A stretch of DNA of 64,000 nt from Oligoflexia bacterium (GTDB taxonomy: Bacteria > Bdellovibrionota > UBA1018), in contig CAITVN010000236.1 in assembly GCA_903895855.1 (NCBI GenBank), forward strand, positions 1 through 64,000. The letters are read 5' to 3'. Position numbers and translations under genes: made by a program. Position 1 is the stretch's first letter; the number at the start of each line of letters is the position of its first letter. This document shows, in pieces, positions 53,906 to 62,715 of this stretch. The notes under the pieces are model-generated. The model did no database searches, was not told the origin of the DNA, and saw nothing but the letters and a program-made list of their open reading frames with translations.

Positions 53906-55082
53906 TCGATCGAAGTTTTTGGTTTTGGGTCTCGCGGTAGCCTCTTTTGTCGGGTTGTGCTCGTCGTGGGGGGCCGTGCCTCAAGTTCTCACTTATCAAG
54001 GGTTTATTGCCGATTCACATGGCGTAGCTCTCGTGGCGCAAAGTCGAATGCGGGTTGGCGTCATCGTGAACGGACTTCGCGTTTGGTATACCGATTATAC
54101 AGTAGTCGATGTGACGGCAGGTTTTTTTACACTTAATTTAGGTAGTCTATTGCAAGGAGCACAGGCGTTAGACCCGATTACTGGTGAATTTCTTGAAACC
54201 GTTCAAGCGAGTCTTGGCTCGGTGTTGTCGACGGCATCGGCAAGCCCTGAGTTAGAACTTGAAATTTACAATGGAACTGAATTTGAAACCCTGACTCCAC
54301 GGGTGACCCTCAATTCGACCGCGTTTGCCTTTTCTGCTGATCGCGTCGGTGGTTTGACGGCCGATCGAATTGCTAAATTGAGCACGGGATCAGAGATTGT
54401 TTCGGCTAATGGAACGCCGGTCATTGATGCTTCGGGAAATTGGATTGGGCCTTCGACGGGATTAACAGGCCCGACCGGACCAGCGGGCCCAACCGGAGCG
54501 AGTGGGGCGCAAGGCATTCCGGGAATCGCTGGCGATGTTGGGCCGCAAGGCCCGATTGGAGCACCGGGTCTTGCTGGAATAGCGGGTCCAACCGGCCCGA
54601 CCGGACCAGCGGGTCCAATCGGTGCGACCGGAGCAACGGGACCGCAAGGCCCCACAGGAATCACCGGAGCGATAGGCCCAGTCGGGCCTCAGGGAATTCC
54701 AGGAGTTCAAGGTGTGGTGGGTGCGATCGGTCCGCAGGGGTTGCCGGGGCCACAAGGTATTCAAGGTGTTGTTGGCCCGATTGGCGCTACCGGCGCGGTT
54801 GGCCCTGCGGGTCCAGCCGGCCCCTCAGGCGCCGCCGGGATATTTTACACAACCGTAGTTGCTAATTCAGTGTCGGTGGTCGCAGACTGCGGAATTGGTC
54901 ATAAGGTGTTGAGTGCTAGTAGCGATTGTTCAAATGGTACGGGCAATTACCTTAAGGCCAGTTGCTTTTGTACGGCCGCGAATTGTACGGCGTGTGCAAC
55001 GACCGCGGTGGCAAGTCAATTTAGCTTAATGAAGTGTTCAAAGGCCAATGCACTCAATCGAGTCATTGCCGTTTGTCTTTGA
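53892..55082 (+). CDS. Collagen-like exported protein
   Basis: 396 residues from a GTG at 53892 with an AAGGAGG site. A signal peptide ends near SWGAVP; the following [13 protein letters not shown] text is typical of phage-tail-like and surface proteins. A domain of ~170 residues precedes a Gly-x-y collagen region (~190-318, [16 protein letters not shown] and so on), expected to trimerise. The C-terminal ~75 residues hold eight cysteines. Probably a surface fibre. Partner of the lipoprotein overlapping it. Confidence 0.75.
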   Translation: MKVSSRSKFLVLGLAVASFVGLCSSWGAVPQVLTYQGFIADSHGVALVAQSRMRVGVIVNGLRVWYTDYTVVDVTAGFFTLNLGSLLQGAQALDPITGEFLETVQASLGSVLSTASASPELELEIYNGTEFETLTPRVTLNSTAFAFSADRVGGLTADRIAKLSTGSEIVSANGTPVIDASGNWIGPSTGLTGPTGPAGPTGASGAQGIPGIAGDVGPQGPIGAPGLAGIAGPTGPTGPAGPIGATGATGPQGPTGITGAIGPVGPQGIPGVQGVVGAIGPQGLPGPQGIQGVVGPIGATGAVGPAGPAGPSGAAGIFYTTVVANSVSVVADCGIGHKVLSASSDCSNGTGNYLKASCFCTAANCTACATTAVASQFSLMKCSKANALNRVIAVCL

Positions 55083-55118
55083 ACCGAATAGGGAACTGCG
55101 CAAAAAGCGGTATCGAAG

Positions 55119-56630
55119 TTATTTGATTTTGATTTCGTAACTTTGAACATAACGGTGAGTCACTCGGTCAAACAGACTCACGTCGCGAGATTCGAAGGTT
55201 GCTTTCGAAGCTGCGAGCATTCGCGCAGCTTGACCGTGGCTAAAATCTAACGAACGATTGAGTTTGCCTCCGGCTGCGCCGCCTTTGTTTCCAAAAAGAC
55301 CGCCCATGAGGCCACCCATCATTGAGCCAAAATCAGGCTCGTTTGATGATGCTTTTGAGTGAGATTGCCCTGATGCTGGGGCAGCGTAAGCGATTTTTCC
55401 GGTGGGTGATTCGAAAATATCATTTTCAAATTTCTTGAGTGCTTCGGCAAGTTGGGCCGCTTTGGCAGAATCAGAGCCCACGCCCAGTGCGTTGCCCATG
55501 AGACCCGGCATCAAACTTTGCGGGCTTTGGGCATTTTTATTGATGTCTTCGAGTGAGGCGCCCGTTGATTTTTTCAAGTCGTCTTGAAATTTTTGAGTCT
55601 TCACAAACTGTGGCAAACGCGAGTCTGATGAGACAGCGCAAGAAATGAGGGCAGAGGAGTCGCCCGATTTTTTTGCTTTTCCGCAGCCAGTGCTGCCCGA
55701 TGAATTGTCGGTGCCGCTGGTGGCTGCGTTTGATGTGTCTGATGATCCAGTTGAAACGGCGCCTTGCGCGACTTGACCAGCGGGGGTTCCGATAGAAAAA
55801 GCGCCACCGGATTGAGTCGTGGCAGTCTTGTCGGTTTCGTCTTTTTTAGGGTTCAAGCGTTTGATTTCGGCAATGGTATCTGAGACGCTTTTTTCGGAAT
55901 CTGACATCGCTGAGTGCTTTGCATAAACTTGAAATCCGGCCGCGGCGGCGGTGAGGCAGGCATTGTAATCTTTTTCTACCTTTTCTTCGGGTTCAGCGGC
56001 TTTGTCGCCAGACTTTTCGGGGGCTTTTTCATTTGCTGGTTTTTCAGGCGTTGCTGATTTGCCTTTGTCTGAGTTCGCCATGTAATTCATGCCCAATCCC
56101 ACCAAAGAGGTGGTGAGTTGAGTGAGGGCCGCTTGGTATTGTTTGGTCATGACGCCATCGGTGACGATACCTGCGGCATTGGTTCCGGCGCAGATCCATT
56201 GGTTTGCGTAAACTCCAGACAGCGACGTGGCGCACGTGGTAGCGCAGACCGCGGCAACTCCGGCCCAAACTTTCCAGAGCACGCTTTGGGTGTCGGCAGC
56301 GTCTTGTGCTTTCTTGGCAGTATCGCAGTACTGCAGGCGTTGAGTGACGCTTGAACTTTGGGTGGGAGTGATGATGGTGGTTCTGCCGTCTTTTTGTGCC
56401 GCTGTATTGTATTCTCCGGCTTTTTTCTGGTCGGTCGTTGTTTTGTCGCGTTCTTTGAAAGTATCAGCGCACGCATCATCGACCGAATCGGCGTAGCACG
56501 GTGCTTGAACCCCGAGCGTGCCGAGGGCGATAAGTGTCAAAAGGGTCATGACCGTGGGAGCCCGTAGGCTTCTCGGTTTTTTCTCCGATGTTGATTTCTT
56601 TATTTCGGTTGTCAGCTTCTCTGGTTTCAC
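55119..56630 (-). CDS. Large secreted protein, Ala/Ser/Gly-rich
   Basis: 503 residues from a GTG with an AAAAGGGG site. N-terminal signal/membrane segment (MTLLTLIALGTLGVQAPC), then a Cys-rich helical region (VCATTCATSLSGVYANQWIC), a charged Lys/Glu/Pro linker (KSATPEKPANEKAPEKSG) and a C-terminal segment SNEPDFGSMMGGLMGG...SLFDRVTHRYVQ. The C-terminus resembles that of the upstream gene, so the two form a related pair, 33 nt apart and surely one operon. Function unknown. Confidence 0.6.
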   Translation of the reverse strand: MKPEKLTTEIKKSTSEKKPRSLRAPTVMTLLTLIALGTLGVQAPCYADSVDDACADTFKERDKTTTDQKKAGEYNTAAQKDGRTTIITPTQSSSVTQRLQYCDTAKKAQDAADTQSVLWKVWAGVAAVCATTCATSLSGVYANQWICAGTNAAGIVTDGVMTKQYQAALTQLTTSLVGLGMNYMANSDKGKSATPEKPANEKAPEKSGDKAAEPEEKVEKDYNACLTAAAAGFQVYAKHSAMSDSEKSVSDTIAEIKRLNPKKDETDKTATTQSGGAFSIGTPAGQVAQGAVSTGSSDTSNAATSGTDNSSGSTGCGKAKKSGDSSALISCAVSSDSRLPQFVKTQKFQDDLKKSTGASLEDINKNAQSPQSLMPGLMGNALGVGSDSAKAAQLAEALKKFENDIFESPTGKIAYAAPASGQSHSKASSNEPDFGSMMGGLMGGLFGNKGGAAGGKLNRSLDFSHGQAARMLAASKATFESRDVSLFDRVTHRYVQSYEIKIK

Positions 56631-56663
56631 AAAGTTCCCCTTTTACTTACTTGTGATGACTCG

Positions 56664-58913
56664 TTACTGTTCTCCGACAATCCCATGTTTGTTTTTGTCC
56701 TGATAAGTATCGTGAATGCGTTTAAAAATATTCACGTTCTTATCGAGTAAGCTAACGGGTGAGTTGGCCGAGCCACCCATGGCGCCGCCGTTGTTGTTTC
56801 CGAAATCAAGAATGCCATTTTTGTTGGCCGCGTCGTCTTTGTCTTTGGGTAAAAATTGCGCGAGCATTCCGCCAAAGTCTGGGCCTTTGTCGTTTCCGGC
56901 TGGGGCTCTTGCTCCGGCTGGGGCTGCATAGCCACCGCCCGCAGTTGCGTAACGATCGTTACCCTTCATATCGAGTGCTCGGCCTCCGGCATCAGCGGCT
57001 GCTTCTTCGCCAGAGCCAGATCCACCGCCTGCGCCTCCGCCTAAGCCCCCACCGCTACCGCCGCCTCCGCCACCACCAGTGTTGCCGCTGGCTACGAATT
57101 TTGGGGCGCCTAGTGGAGCCCCGACGGGAGCGTCATCGCGTTTGTCGGGTGAGAAACTTCGGCCTAAATCGCCTTTGTCTTCTTCTTTGGCGACGTCTTC
57201 AGAGGTGCCTGCCGCAGTTTCGGCAACTGCGCCTGGGCCGACGATCGTGCCTGAGTTGGTGCGGGCATCTAATTTGTCGGCATTGACCGGTGCAATGTCG
57301 AACTTGTTATTTTCTTGTCCGTTGATTTTGTCTTCGGCTTTGCCCATTTTGTCGGCCGCACTTCGCATCTTACCAGCGGCTGCGAAGTTGAATCCGCCTT
57401 CGATGAGTTGTTTCGCACCAGAAATGAATGACATCATCGCGCCTTGGTTGGCGGCTTTTTTGGCTTGTGATTGTTCATCGCTGGCGTTATCGGCGATGCC
57501 TTGCAGTTTACCTTGGGTCCACTTGGCTTGTTCTTTGTCCTTTGCTAAAGCGACTGCGGCAGATGTGGCATCGGTCGTGGTGTTGCCGCTTCGTTGGCCT
57601 CTTTCGGCTTGGTAGCCCTCGTTGAGTTCGAACTTGCCAATGACTTTGTTTTGAAGTGCGTTGCCAGTCACGGTGCCAGCATTCGCTTGAACGGCAGAAT
57701 CACCGACCTGATCGTTTATGGTTTTGGCATTTTTTTCGTGACCACGAGCCTGAGCGTATTGAGCCATTGCCATGACTGAATTGATCGCGCCGTTGGCCAT
57801 TTGAACTTTTGCGGCCAGCTCGGTGCTATCGGCGGTGGCGTTCATCACGTCAGACATTTTTCCTGATTGCTGGGCTTCTTGCAGCTTTGCTCCACCGATG
57901 GCTTGAACTGCAGTGGCTCCGATCATTTGTCCAGCAGCGTTTGTCACTTTCGCGGCTTCAACCGTATTGTAGGTGCTATCGCACGAAAAGTTGCCGTCGA
58001 TTTTGGTGCTGTACTTACACTGGTCGTTGGCACCTTTTAAGTACGCTTTTGCACTGTATTTGTCACCGCTTCCATTTTCTTTAACTCTGCCGGTGACTAC
58101 GGGTTTACCATCGGCACCTGTTTCTGGATTGCCTGACGAATCAAATTTCACACTCAGACCGCTATCGTAGGTTCGTGTTTTGGTGCCATCGCCGTTATCG
58201 GTTTCTGTATAATGACCGGAAGCGTCGGTGCCCGATGCCACTCTTCCGGCTGGAGCGGCGGTGTCTCCCCAATCGATGTTGTCTTTTTCTGGGCCTTGCG
58301 AGACATAAATTGCCTTTTGCAGTGTGGCGAAATCGTCAGTTCGAGTTCCATCCCCTTTAATGCCGACCATTTTATAGCAGTCTTGGCCAATTGGCCGCTG
58401 GCTACATCCTTTACCTCGGTAAAAAGTTTTTCCAACTGCATCAACGTAGACGTCTTTACTGGCTACTTCTGATTTGAGTGATGCGCTCTCAGGGGGGCGA
58501 CTGTTTGTATCAATGTTGAGGGTCATTTTTTGAGGCGCTGTGCCTTTCAGAGCATCGATGTTTTTCTTATTATCATTGGTTATCGAAGTTGGCGGATCTG
58601 ATCTCGAAACGGCACCACAGTTTGCCGGTGTGACCGACCCGTCGGTCAGGGTCAATTCGTGGCAGCTAAACTCATACTCGTTTTCCTTACAGGCGGGAGT
58701 GGGACTGCCAATGCAGAGAAGTTGAGTGCTACTACATACGGTTGGTGTTTTGGTGCAGGCTCCCCACGCATTCCCAATCAGAAAATGCATTCCCACTAAG
58801 ACCCCAAAACTCAAGGAGAGCGAATTAATTTTGGAACTGAATACAGAATGACTTCTGAAGTGAATTTTTGGATTAAATTTTCTTCGGCGCCCGGCTGAGT
58901 TTTGAAAGTGCAT
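56664..58913 (-). CDS. Large secreted protein, paired with the next gene
   Basis: 749 residues with a strong AAAGGGG site. A long basic N-terminus leads into a hydrophobic segment (SLSFGVLVGMHFLIGNAWG) and a Cys-rich start (CTKTPTVCSSTQLLCIGSPTPAC). A middle with a beta-repeat-like stretch (TETDNGDGTKTRTYDSG) is followed by Ala-rich helices and a Gly-run (GGGGGGSGGGLGGGAGGG). The C-terminus contains PDFGGMLAQF and NIFKRIHDTYQDK, as in its partner. Probably exported; role unknown. Confidence 0.6.
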   Translation of the reverse strand: MHFQNSAGRRRKFNPKIHFRSHSVFSSKINSLSLSFGVLVGMHFLIGNAWGACTKTPTVCSSTQLLCIGSPTPACKENEYEFSCHELTLTDGSVTPANCGAVSRSDPPTSITNDNKKNIDALKGTAPQKMTLNIDTNSRPPESASLKSEVASKDVYVDAVGKTFYRGKGCSQRPIGQDCYKMVGIKGDGTRTDDFATLQKAIYVSQGPEKDNIDWGDTAAPAGRVASGTDASGHYTETDNGDGTKTRTYDSGLSVKFDSSGNPETGADGKPVVTGRVKENGSGDKYSAKAYLKGANDQCKYSTKIDGNFSCDSTYNTVEAAKVTNAAGQMIGATAVQAIGGAKLQEAQQSGKMSDVMNATADSTELAAKVQMANGAINSVMAMAQYAQARGHEKNAKTINDQVGDSAVQANAGTVTGNALQNKVIGKFELNEGYQAERGQRSGNTTTDATSAAVALAKDKEQAKWTQGKLQGIADNASDEQSQAKKAANQGAMMSFISGAKQLIEGGFNFAAAGKMRSAADKMGKAEDKINGQENNKFDIAPVNADKLDARTNSGTIVGPGAVAETAAGTSEDVAKEEDKGDLGRSFSPDKRDDAPVGAPLGAPKFVASGNTGGGGGGGSGGGLGGGAGGGSGSGEEAAADAGGRALDMKGNDRYATAGGGYAAPAGARAPAGNDKGPDFGGMLAQFLPKDKDDAANKNGILDFGNNNGGAMGGSANSPVSLLDKNVNIFKRIHDTYQDKNKHGIVGEQ

Positions 58914-59144
58914 ACAAACCCCTTTGTGATAGTCTGCCCGAACCCAGTACTTGAGTCAAATTATCAAGATATAAAGGATCAGGTTTTCTGCTATTTCTTA
59001 GTGATTTTCTGAAAATCGAGGTTTTGCGCTACTCAATCGTTAAGCCTCTAAAGGACTCTAAAGAATTGGCCGACAAGGGCGATTTTTAAACGATTGCCGT
59101 GTAGCTCTGTGTCTCGGGTGACCGCATTTGACTGCGAAATTATT

Positions 59145-59160
59145 ACCGCCGCAGTGGCGT
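59145..59160. repeat. GC-rich palindrome, copy 1 (degenerate)
   Basis: accgccgcagtggcgt, one arm altered relative to the consensus accgccgcagcggcggt. Confidence 0.6.
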
Positions 59161-59179
59161 TACTGGCCGCTCTACAACC

Positions 59180-59196
59180 ACCGCCGCTGCGGCGGT
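59180..59196. repeat. GC-rich palindrome, copy 2
   Basis: accgccgctgcggcggt, the consensus in reverse orientation, inside a longer inverted repeat (ccac...gtgg). Confidence 0.75.
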
Positions 59197-59204
59197 AGTG
59201 GTCA

Positions 59205-60269
59205 CTAAAACTGAAATCCCAGTTTCTGATGACATTGCTGTAAATTGTGTTGGCGACATAAAATTCTAAAATTGGACAGTTCGTTAGGGCCATTGAGAGC
59301 CAACGGCACGATGTGGTCGAGTTCGAGCGCAACCGTCGAAGTGCAGCGTCTGTTTTCGAAAGTAAACTGACACCTGCCTTCAGATTTCGCAAAAACCTGG
59401 CGCCGAAGGGCCGCTGGCAGATAGACAAGTTTTCCGGCCGGCAGGGGGTCTGACAACGTAGGCGATACCGGTACTGAGGGCGATACCGGTAATGAGGGCG
59501 GAGTCACCGCCGCAGCGGCGGTAGCTTTTTGCGGCGAAATCGGTTGAGGGCCCAAACGAGCCGGCTCAGTCGCGTTGCCTGTGACCGTAGCGCCAAGGCC
59601 TTTTCTCTTTTCTAGGCGCGCGAGCACTTCGGTTGCCAAGTAGCCAGTGAGTTCACCGAGGCTCGGGTTTGGCATCTTGTGGGCAATGAGGCCTTTGATT
59701 CTCTCTAGTTTTTGAAACACTTCATCAGTGACGACAAATTTGAGCTCGCGGTGCTTTTCAGCTGAAACACATTTTGATCGCTCTTTTGCCTCAGGCTGGG
59801 GAGCTATTTTAAAAAGGGCAGTCTGGCACTCTTGTTGAGAGAAATTCGCCATTTGTTCGATTAGGGCTCCGGCGTCGGAGCTAGGAGTTCCCGCTTTTTC
59901 TTGTGTTTTTAAGAAAGACTGCAGTGCCGCCGCATTCGATAGTGATAGGCTGCCCGAAGCGAGCGCCTCATGAGCGTTTTCTTTTTGCGCTTCAGGTAAG
60001 CGTTGCACGAGGCGCATTGCCTGAATTCGCCGCTGGGCTGCACCCTCACTTAATTTTAGGTACTTTGTGCAGAACTCCCACATTGAACTAAAACCAATTT
60101 CGGCGAATAGACGTCTGGCTTGGATTTCTTCAAGGTGCGCAATCAGTGAAACGGTTGCACGGCGTTCTTCGGTCACGACTCTTTGAGTGCGTATCAGTAG
60201 ATCACGCGAGGTGAGTTGTTGGAGTTCAAGGTGTGCATAAAGGCTTGAATGAGATTCGTGATTTTTCAT
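59205..60269 (-). CDS. HNH endonuclease, DUF222-like N-terminus, copy 1
   Basis: 354 residues from the ATG at 60269 (ACAGGT site; the frame is open to 60326 through a TTG). Residues ~10-160 are a helical domain (ERRATVSLIAHLEEIQARRLF, GFSSMWEFCTKYLKLSEGAAQRRI). A Pro/Ser-rich linker follows, containing an 18-nt tandem repeat (59461-59496) and a GC palindrome. The C-terminal HNH nuclease motif is GRCQFTFENRRC, ELDHIVPLALNG, NFRILCRQHN. It is paralogous to 61522-62595. Related proteins cluster in Bdellovibrio-like genomes; cellular role unknown. Confidence 0.75.
   Translation of the reverse strand: MKNHESHSSLYAHLELQQLTSRDLLIRTQRVVTEERRATVSLIAHLEEIQARRLFAEIGFSSMWEFCTKYLKLSEGAAQRRIQAMRLVQRLPEAQKENAHEALASGSLSLSNAAALQSFLKTQEKAGTPSSDAGALIEQMANFSQQECQTALFKIAPQPEAKERSKCVSAEKHRELKFVVTDEVFQKLERIKGLIAHKMPNPSLGELTGYLATEVLARLEKRKGLGATVTGNATEPARLGPQPISPQKATAAAAVTPPSLPVSPSVPVSPTLSDPLPAGKLVYLPAALRRQVFAKSEGRCQFTFENRRCTSTVALELDHIVPLALNGPNELSNFRILCRQHNLQQCHQKLGFQF
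59506..59522. repeat. GC-rich palindrome, copy 3, inside the HNH gene
   Basis: accgccgcagcggcggt, perfect consensus. In frame it encodes the poly-Ala part of the linker (TAAAAVT). Confidence 0.75.
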
Positions 60270-60684
60270 GAAAATACCTGTAGCACGGTTTTTTTGAGGG
60301 CTCTGGTGTGGCTCAGAACTCGACAAAAATCGGATCGTGTTAGTTTTGACAAATTTTTATTGCTGACAAGGTTACAGGTAAAAGTAGCCTGTTTTTAGGT
60401 GCTTTTAGATGACCTTTGCTGCCTTGAGGTTTTGTTGGGCTAAAAAAGCGTCAAGAAAAAAATCAACTGAGGTCAAAAAAAAAGGGGTGATTGTTAGATG
60501 AGATGGCGAATTCAGCGAGGCAGTTGATGCAGTTTCGGTTTTAGAAAAACAACGGTGCTCTAATCACCGCCGCAGCGGCGGTGATTGCTTGGGTAGTGGA
60601 AAAAACTGCCGAATTTCGAATCAGAGTGAGAAACGCAGCCGGCCCACAAAAGATCTCATCGACCTCGCTCAACGCCACTCAACG
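60270..60684. other. Gap upstream of the first HNH gene
   Basis: Probably holds the HNH promoter. Contains GC palindrome copy 4 at 60562-60586. No other feature seen. Confidence 0.4.
60562..60586. repeat. GC-rich palindrome, copy 4
   Basis: AATCACCGCCGC-A-GCGGCGGTGATT, a perfect 12-bp inverted repeat with one central base; the best-formed copy. Confidence 0.85.
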
Positions 60685-61314
60685 TCACTCTAACTCTATG
60701 CCAAAACCAGTCAGTAACGACATCGCCTCGGGAAGTGAAAATTTCGCTTTGGTGAGTTTGGTGTGAACGGGGTGAATCGAATAACTTCTGGCGGTTCGAA
60801 AATCAGCGCCCGATAAATTGGCGCCCGTGAAATCAGCACGAGTGAACAGACTGCCGTCTGCGCTAGCGTCGCTTAAATTAGCGCGCACAAAATTGACCTC
60901 CTCAAGTTTGCAGTTTTTTAGAACGCCCTTTCGAAGGTCGAGCCCTAAGAAACTTGAGTAGCTTAGGTTGCAATCGTGAAACTGTGGCCAGCGCAGTTCT
61001 CGCGCTAGTGCCCAGTTGATGCCGAGTAATTTGCAGTCAGAAAATTTGACGTTAATGAACCGCGCCGAACGAAAGACACTATTCGATAAATCACACTTTG
61101 AAAACACGCAGTCAGTGAAACTGGAGTGGGCGAGTGATTGGTGACTGAGCTGCAATCCGATGAATTCACAGTGGGTGAATTCGCCTTGTTCTAGTGACAC
61201 CGAATCAGTAGCCTGAAATGTTTGGCCATCGTGCTCTTTGGAGTCTTTGAATTCTTCGGAGTCTTTCTGGTCTGTCGAATCGTTGCGGGTAGTCGCGTCT
61301 CGCTGCTTACTCAT
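60685..61314 (-). CDS. Pentapeptide-repeat protein
   Basis: 209 residues, no signal. From ~residue 50 on, the A(D/N)LxF-type repeats are visible (CDLSNSVFRSARFINVKF, ADFTGANLSGADFRTA), expected to fold into a square beta-helix. Cytosolic pentapeptide proteins often mimic DNA or act as scaffolds. It lies between two HNH paralogues, so a link to their nuclease activity is conceivable but unproven. Confidence 0.75.
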   Translation of the reverse strand: MSKQRDATTRNDSTDQKDSEEFKDSKEHDGQTFQATDSVSLEQGEFTHCEFIGLQLSHQSLAHSSFTDCVFSKCDLSNSVFRSARFINVKFSDCKLLGINWALARELRWPQFHDCNLSYSSFLGLDLRKGVLKNCKLEEVNFVRANLSDASADGSLFTRADFTGANLSGADFRTARSYSIHPVHTKLTKAKFSLPEAMSLLTGFGIELE

Positions 61315-61383
61315 AGGTGAATACGCTACAGCGATTGAGCTACCGTTGGCCAGAAAATTTGAGCAGTAGGTTATCGGTGTGAT

Positions 61384-61488
61384 CGCGATTCAGAGGCCGA
61401 ATTGTAAACCCGCGGTTTATTCGTCAGTCAGGGGTCTATTCGCGAATCAGAGGCCGAATTGTAAACCCGCAGTCTATTCGTCAATCAG
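61384..61488. repeat. Two direct repeats, 57-bp period
   Basis: Unit 1 at 61384-61431 and unit 2 at 61441-61488 share a 48-bp stretch (cgcgattcagaggccgaat and onward) with five differences. Intergenic between the pentapeptide and HNH copy 2 genes; function unknown. Confidence 0.75.
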
Positions 61489-61521
61489 CAGTCTACTCTC
61501 AAATCAGCGTCTCAGATCTGT

Positions 61522-62595
61522 TTAGTGTTTTTGCTGTTTGTGGCCTTTTGGCTGAAGGTGTTTCTCGATTTTATTGAGGCCATAACTTTCTATGGCTTGC
61601 CACTGGTTGTGATGTCGGCACAAAAGTCTTAAATTGGTCGGGTCATCTGAGCTGCCACCGAGTGCGTGGGGTTTGCAGTGTTCGATTTCTAGACCAAAAG
61701 TCGAGTTGCAACGATTTCCCGTCACGCGGCTGACAAATGCACAACGCCCATCAAATTCGCGCCAGATTTGCGCTCTCACTGCGGCCGATACCGTTCGCGA
61801 TGGTTTCGGTGATTGCCTGGACGATTGTCCGACTGATTGAGTTGCCTGCGGTGAAATAGGTGCAATAGTTTGGTCAGAGATGGAGGAGGTGATCTTAACT
61901 GGGATTTTCTCTCGGACTGAGTTTTTCTCTCGCGCCGAAGTCACCGATCGATTCGGTCTTCTCATCGGGTCGATCTCATCAAGAGTCACTTCACTCATGA
62001 GATTGACCAGCTCGGGGTAAGAAGCGGGATCGCGCAGTCTGGGCACCGCTAAGTCACGCACGCGGTGAATCTTTGAAAGCAAGTCGGTGTCGGCAACGAA
62101 ACTGATCATCGTACGATTTTCGGTGATGGCGCGCTCTTTCTGGACTCTCACAGCCAAAGGTGAAATCTGAAGCAATTCTCTCGTCACTTCTCTAGAGCTT
62201 TTATTTTCGCATTTTTTGAAAAGCAGCGACTTGTCTTGATCTGAGTAATGTCGACTGGCTTGATCGCGCTCTGCTTTGATAAACGTTTGCACCTGGCTAA
62301 CGGTGGTCACACTCAATGTGCCGTCACTGATCTTCTGCTCAAGCTCGGGATGGGCTTTTAGTGCGCGCATCGCAGAAATTCTTCGAAACGCCGCGCTTTC
62401 TGAGTATTTTAGGTCTCGAACCGTGTAATCCCAGAGGCTTGAATATCCCAGTTTTGCGTACGATCGCCGGCGTTCGATTTCGGCTAGGTGGTGCAAAATC
62501 GTGACAGTGATTCGTCGCTCAGTTTCGGCAAGCTTGCGGGTGCTGGCTAAGAGTTCTTCGTGTGATAAAGCGTTTAAGTCAAAGGGCTGTTGCAT
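61522..62595 (-). CDS. HNH endonuclease, DUF222-like N-terminus, copy 2
   Basis: 357 residues, AAAGGAA site before the ATG. The same architecture as copy 1: N-terminal helical domain (ERRITVTILHHLAEIERRRSYAKLG), then RDLKYSESAAFRRISAMRA, a basic linker and the C-terminal HNH motif (GRCAFVSRVTGNRC, LEIEHCKPHALGG, NLRLLCRHHN). The two HNH genes flank a pentapeptide-repeat gene on the same strand. Confidence 0.75.
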   Translation of the reverse strand: MQQPFDLNALSHEELLASTRKLAETERRITVTILHHLAEIERRRSYAKLGYSSLWDYTVRDLKYSESAAFRRISAMRALKAHPELEQKISDGTLSVTTVSQVQTFIKAERDQASRHYSDQDKSLLFKKCENKSSREVTRELLQISPLAVRVQKERAITENRTMISFVADTDLLSKIHRVRDLAVPRLRDPASYPELVNLMSEVTLDEIDPMRRPNRSVTSAREKNSVREKIPVKITSSISDQTIAPISPQATQSVGQSSRQSPKPSRTVSAAVRAQIWREFDGRCAFVSRVTGNRCNSTFGLEIEHCKPHALGGSSDDPTNLRLLCRHHNQWQAIESYGLNKIEKHLQPKGHKQQKH

Positions 62596-62715
62596 GACAG
62601 AAGGTTCCTTTCAGTTTTTCTTGACTGAACAAAACCTTCTGCAGGGTTAATGCCGATCAGAGCGAGTGCCGACTCGAGTGAATTTCGTTCGTGGGTACTT
62701 GCAGAGGTCGCAGAG

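Larger units (their letters stand above)
58914..59204. other. Gap with GC-rich palindromes
   Basis: No gene. It holds two of the four GC-rich palindromes (59145-59160 and 59180-59196) just after the HNH gene end. Its right part is the promoter side of the secreted-protein operon. Confidence 0.45.

Noticed and set aside
54460..54840. Antisense open frames over the collagen repeat
   Set aside because: Gly-x-y codons give long open frames on all strands; only the sense frame has a signal peptide and ribosome binding site.
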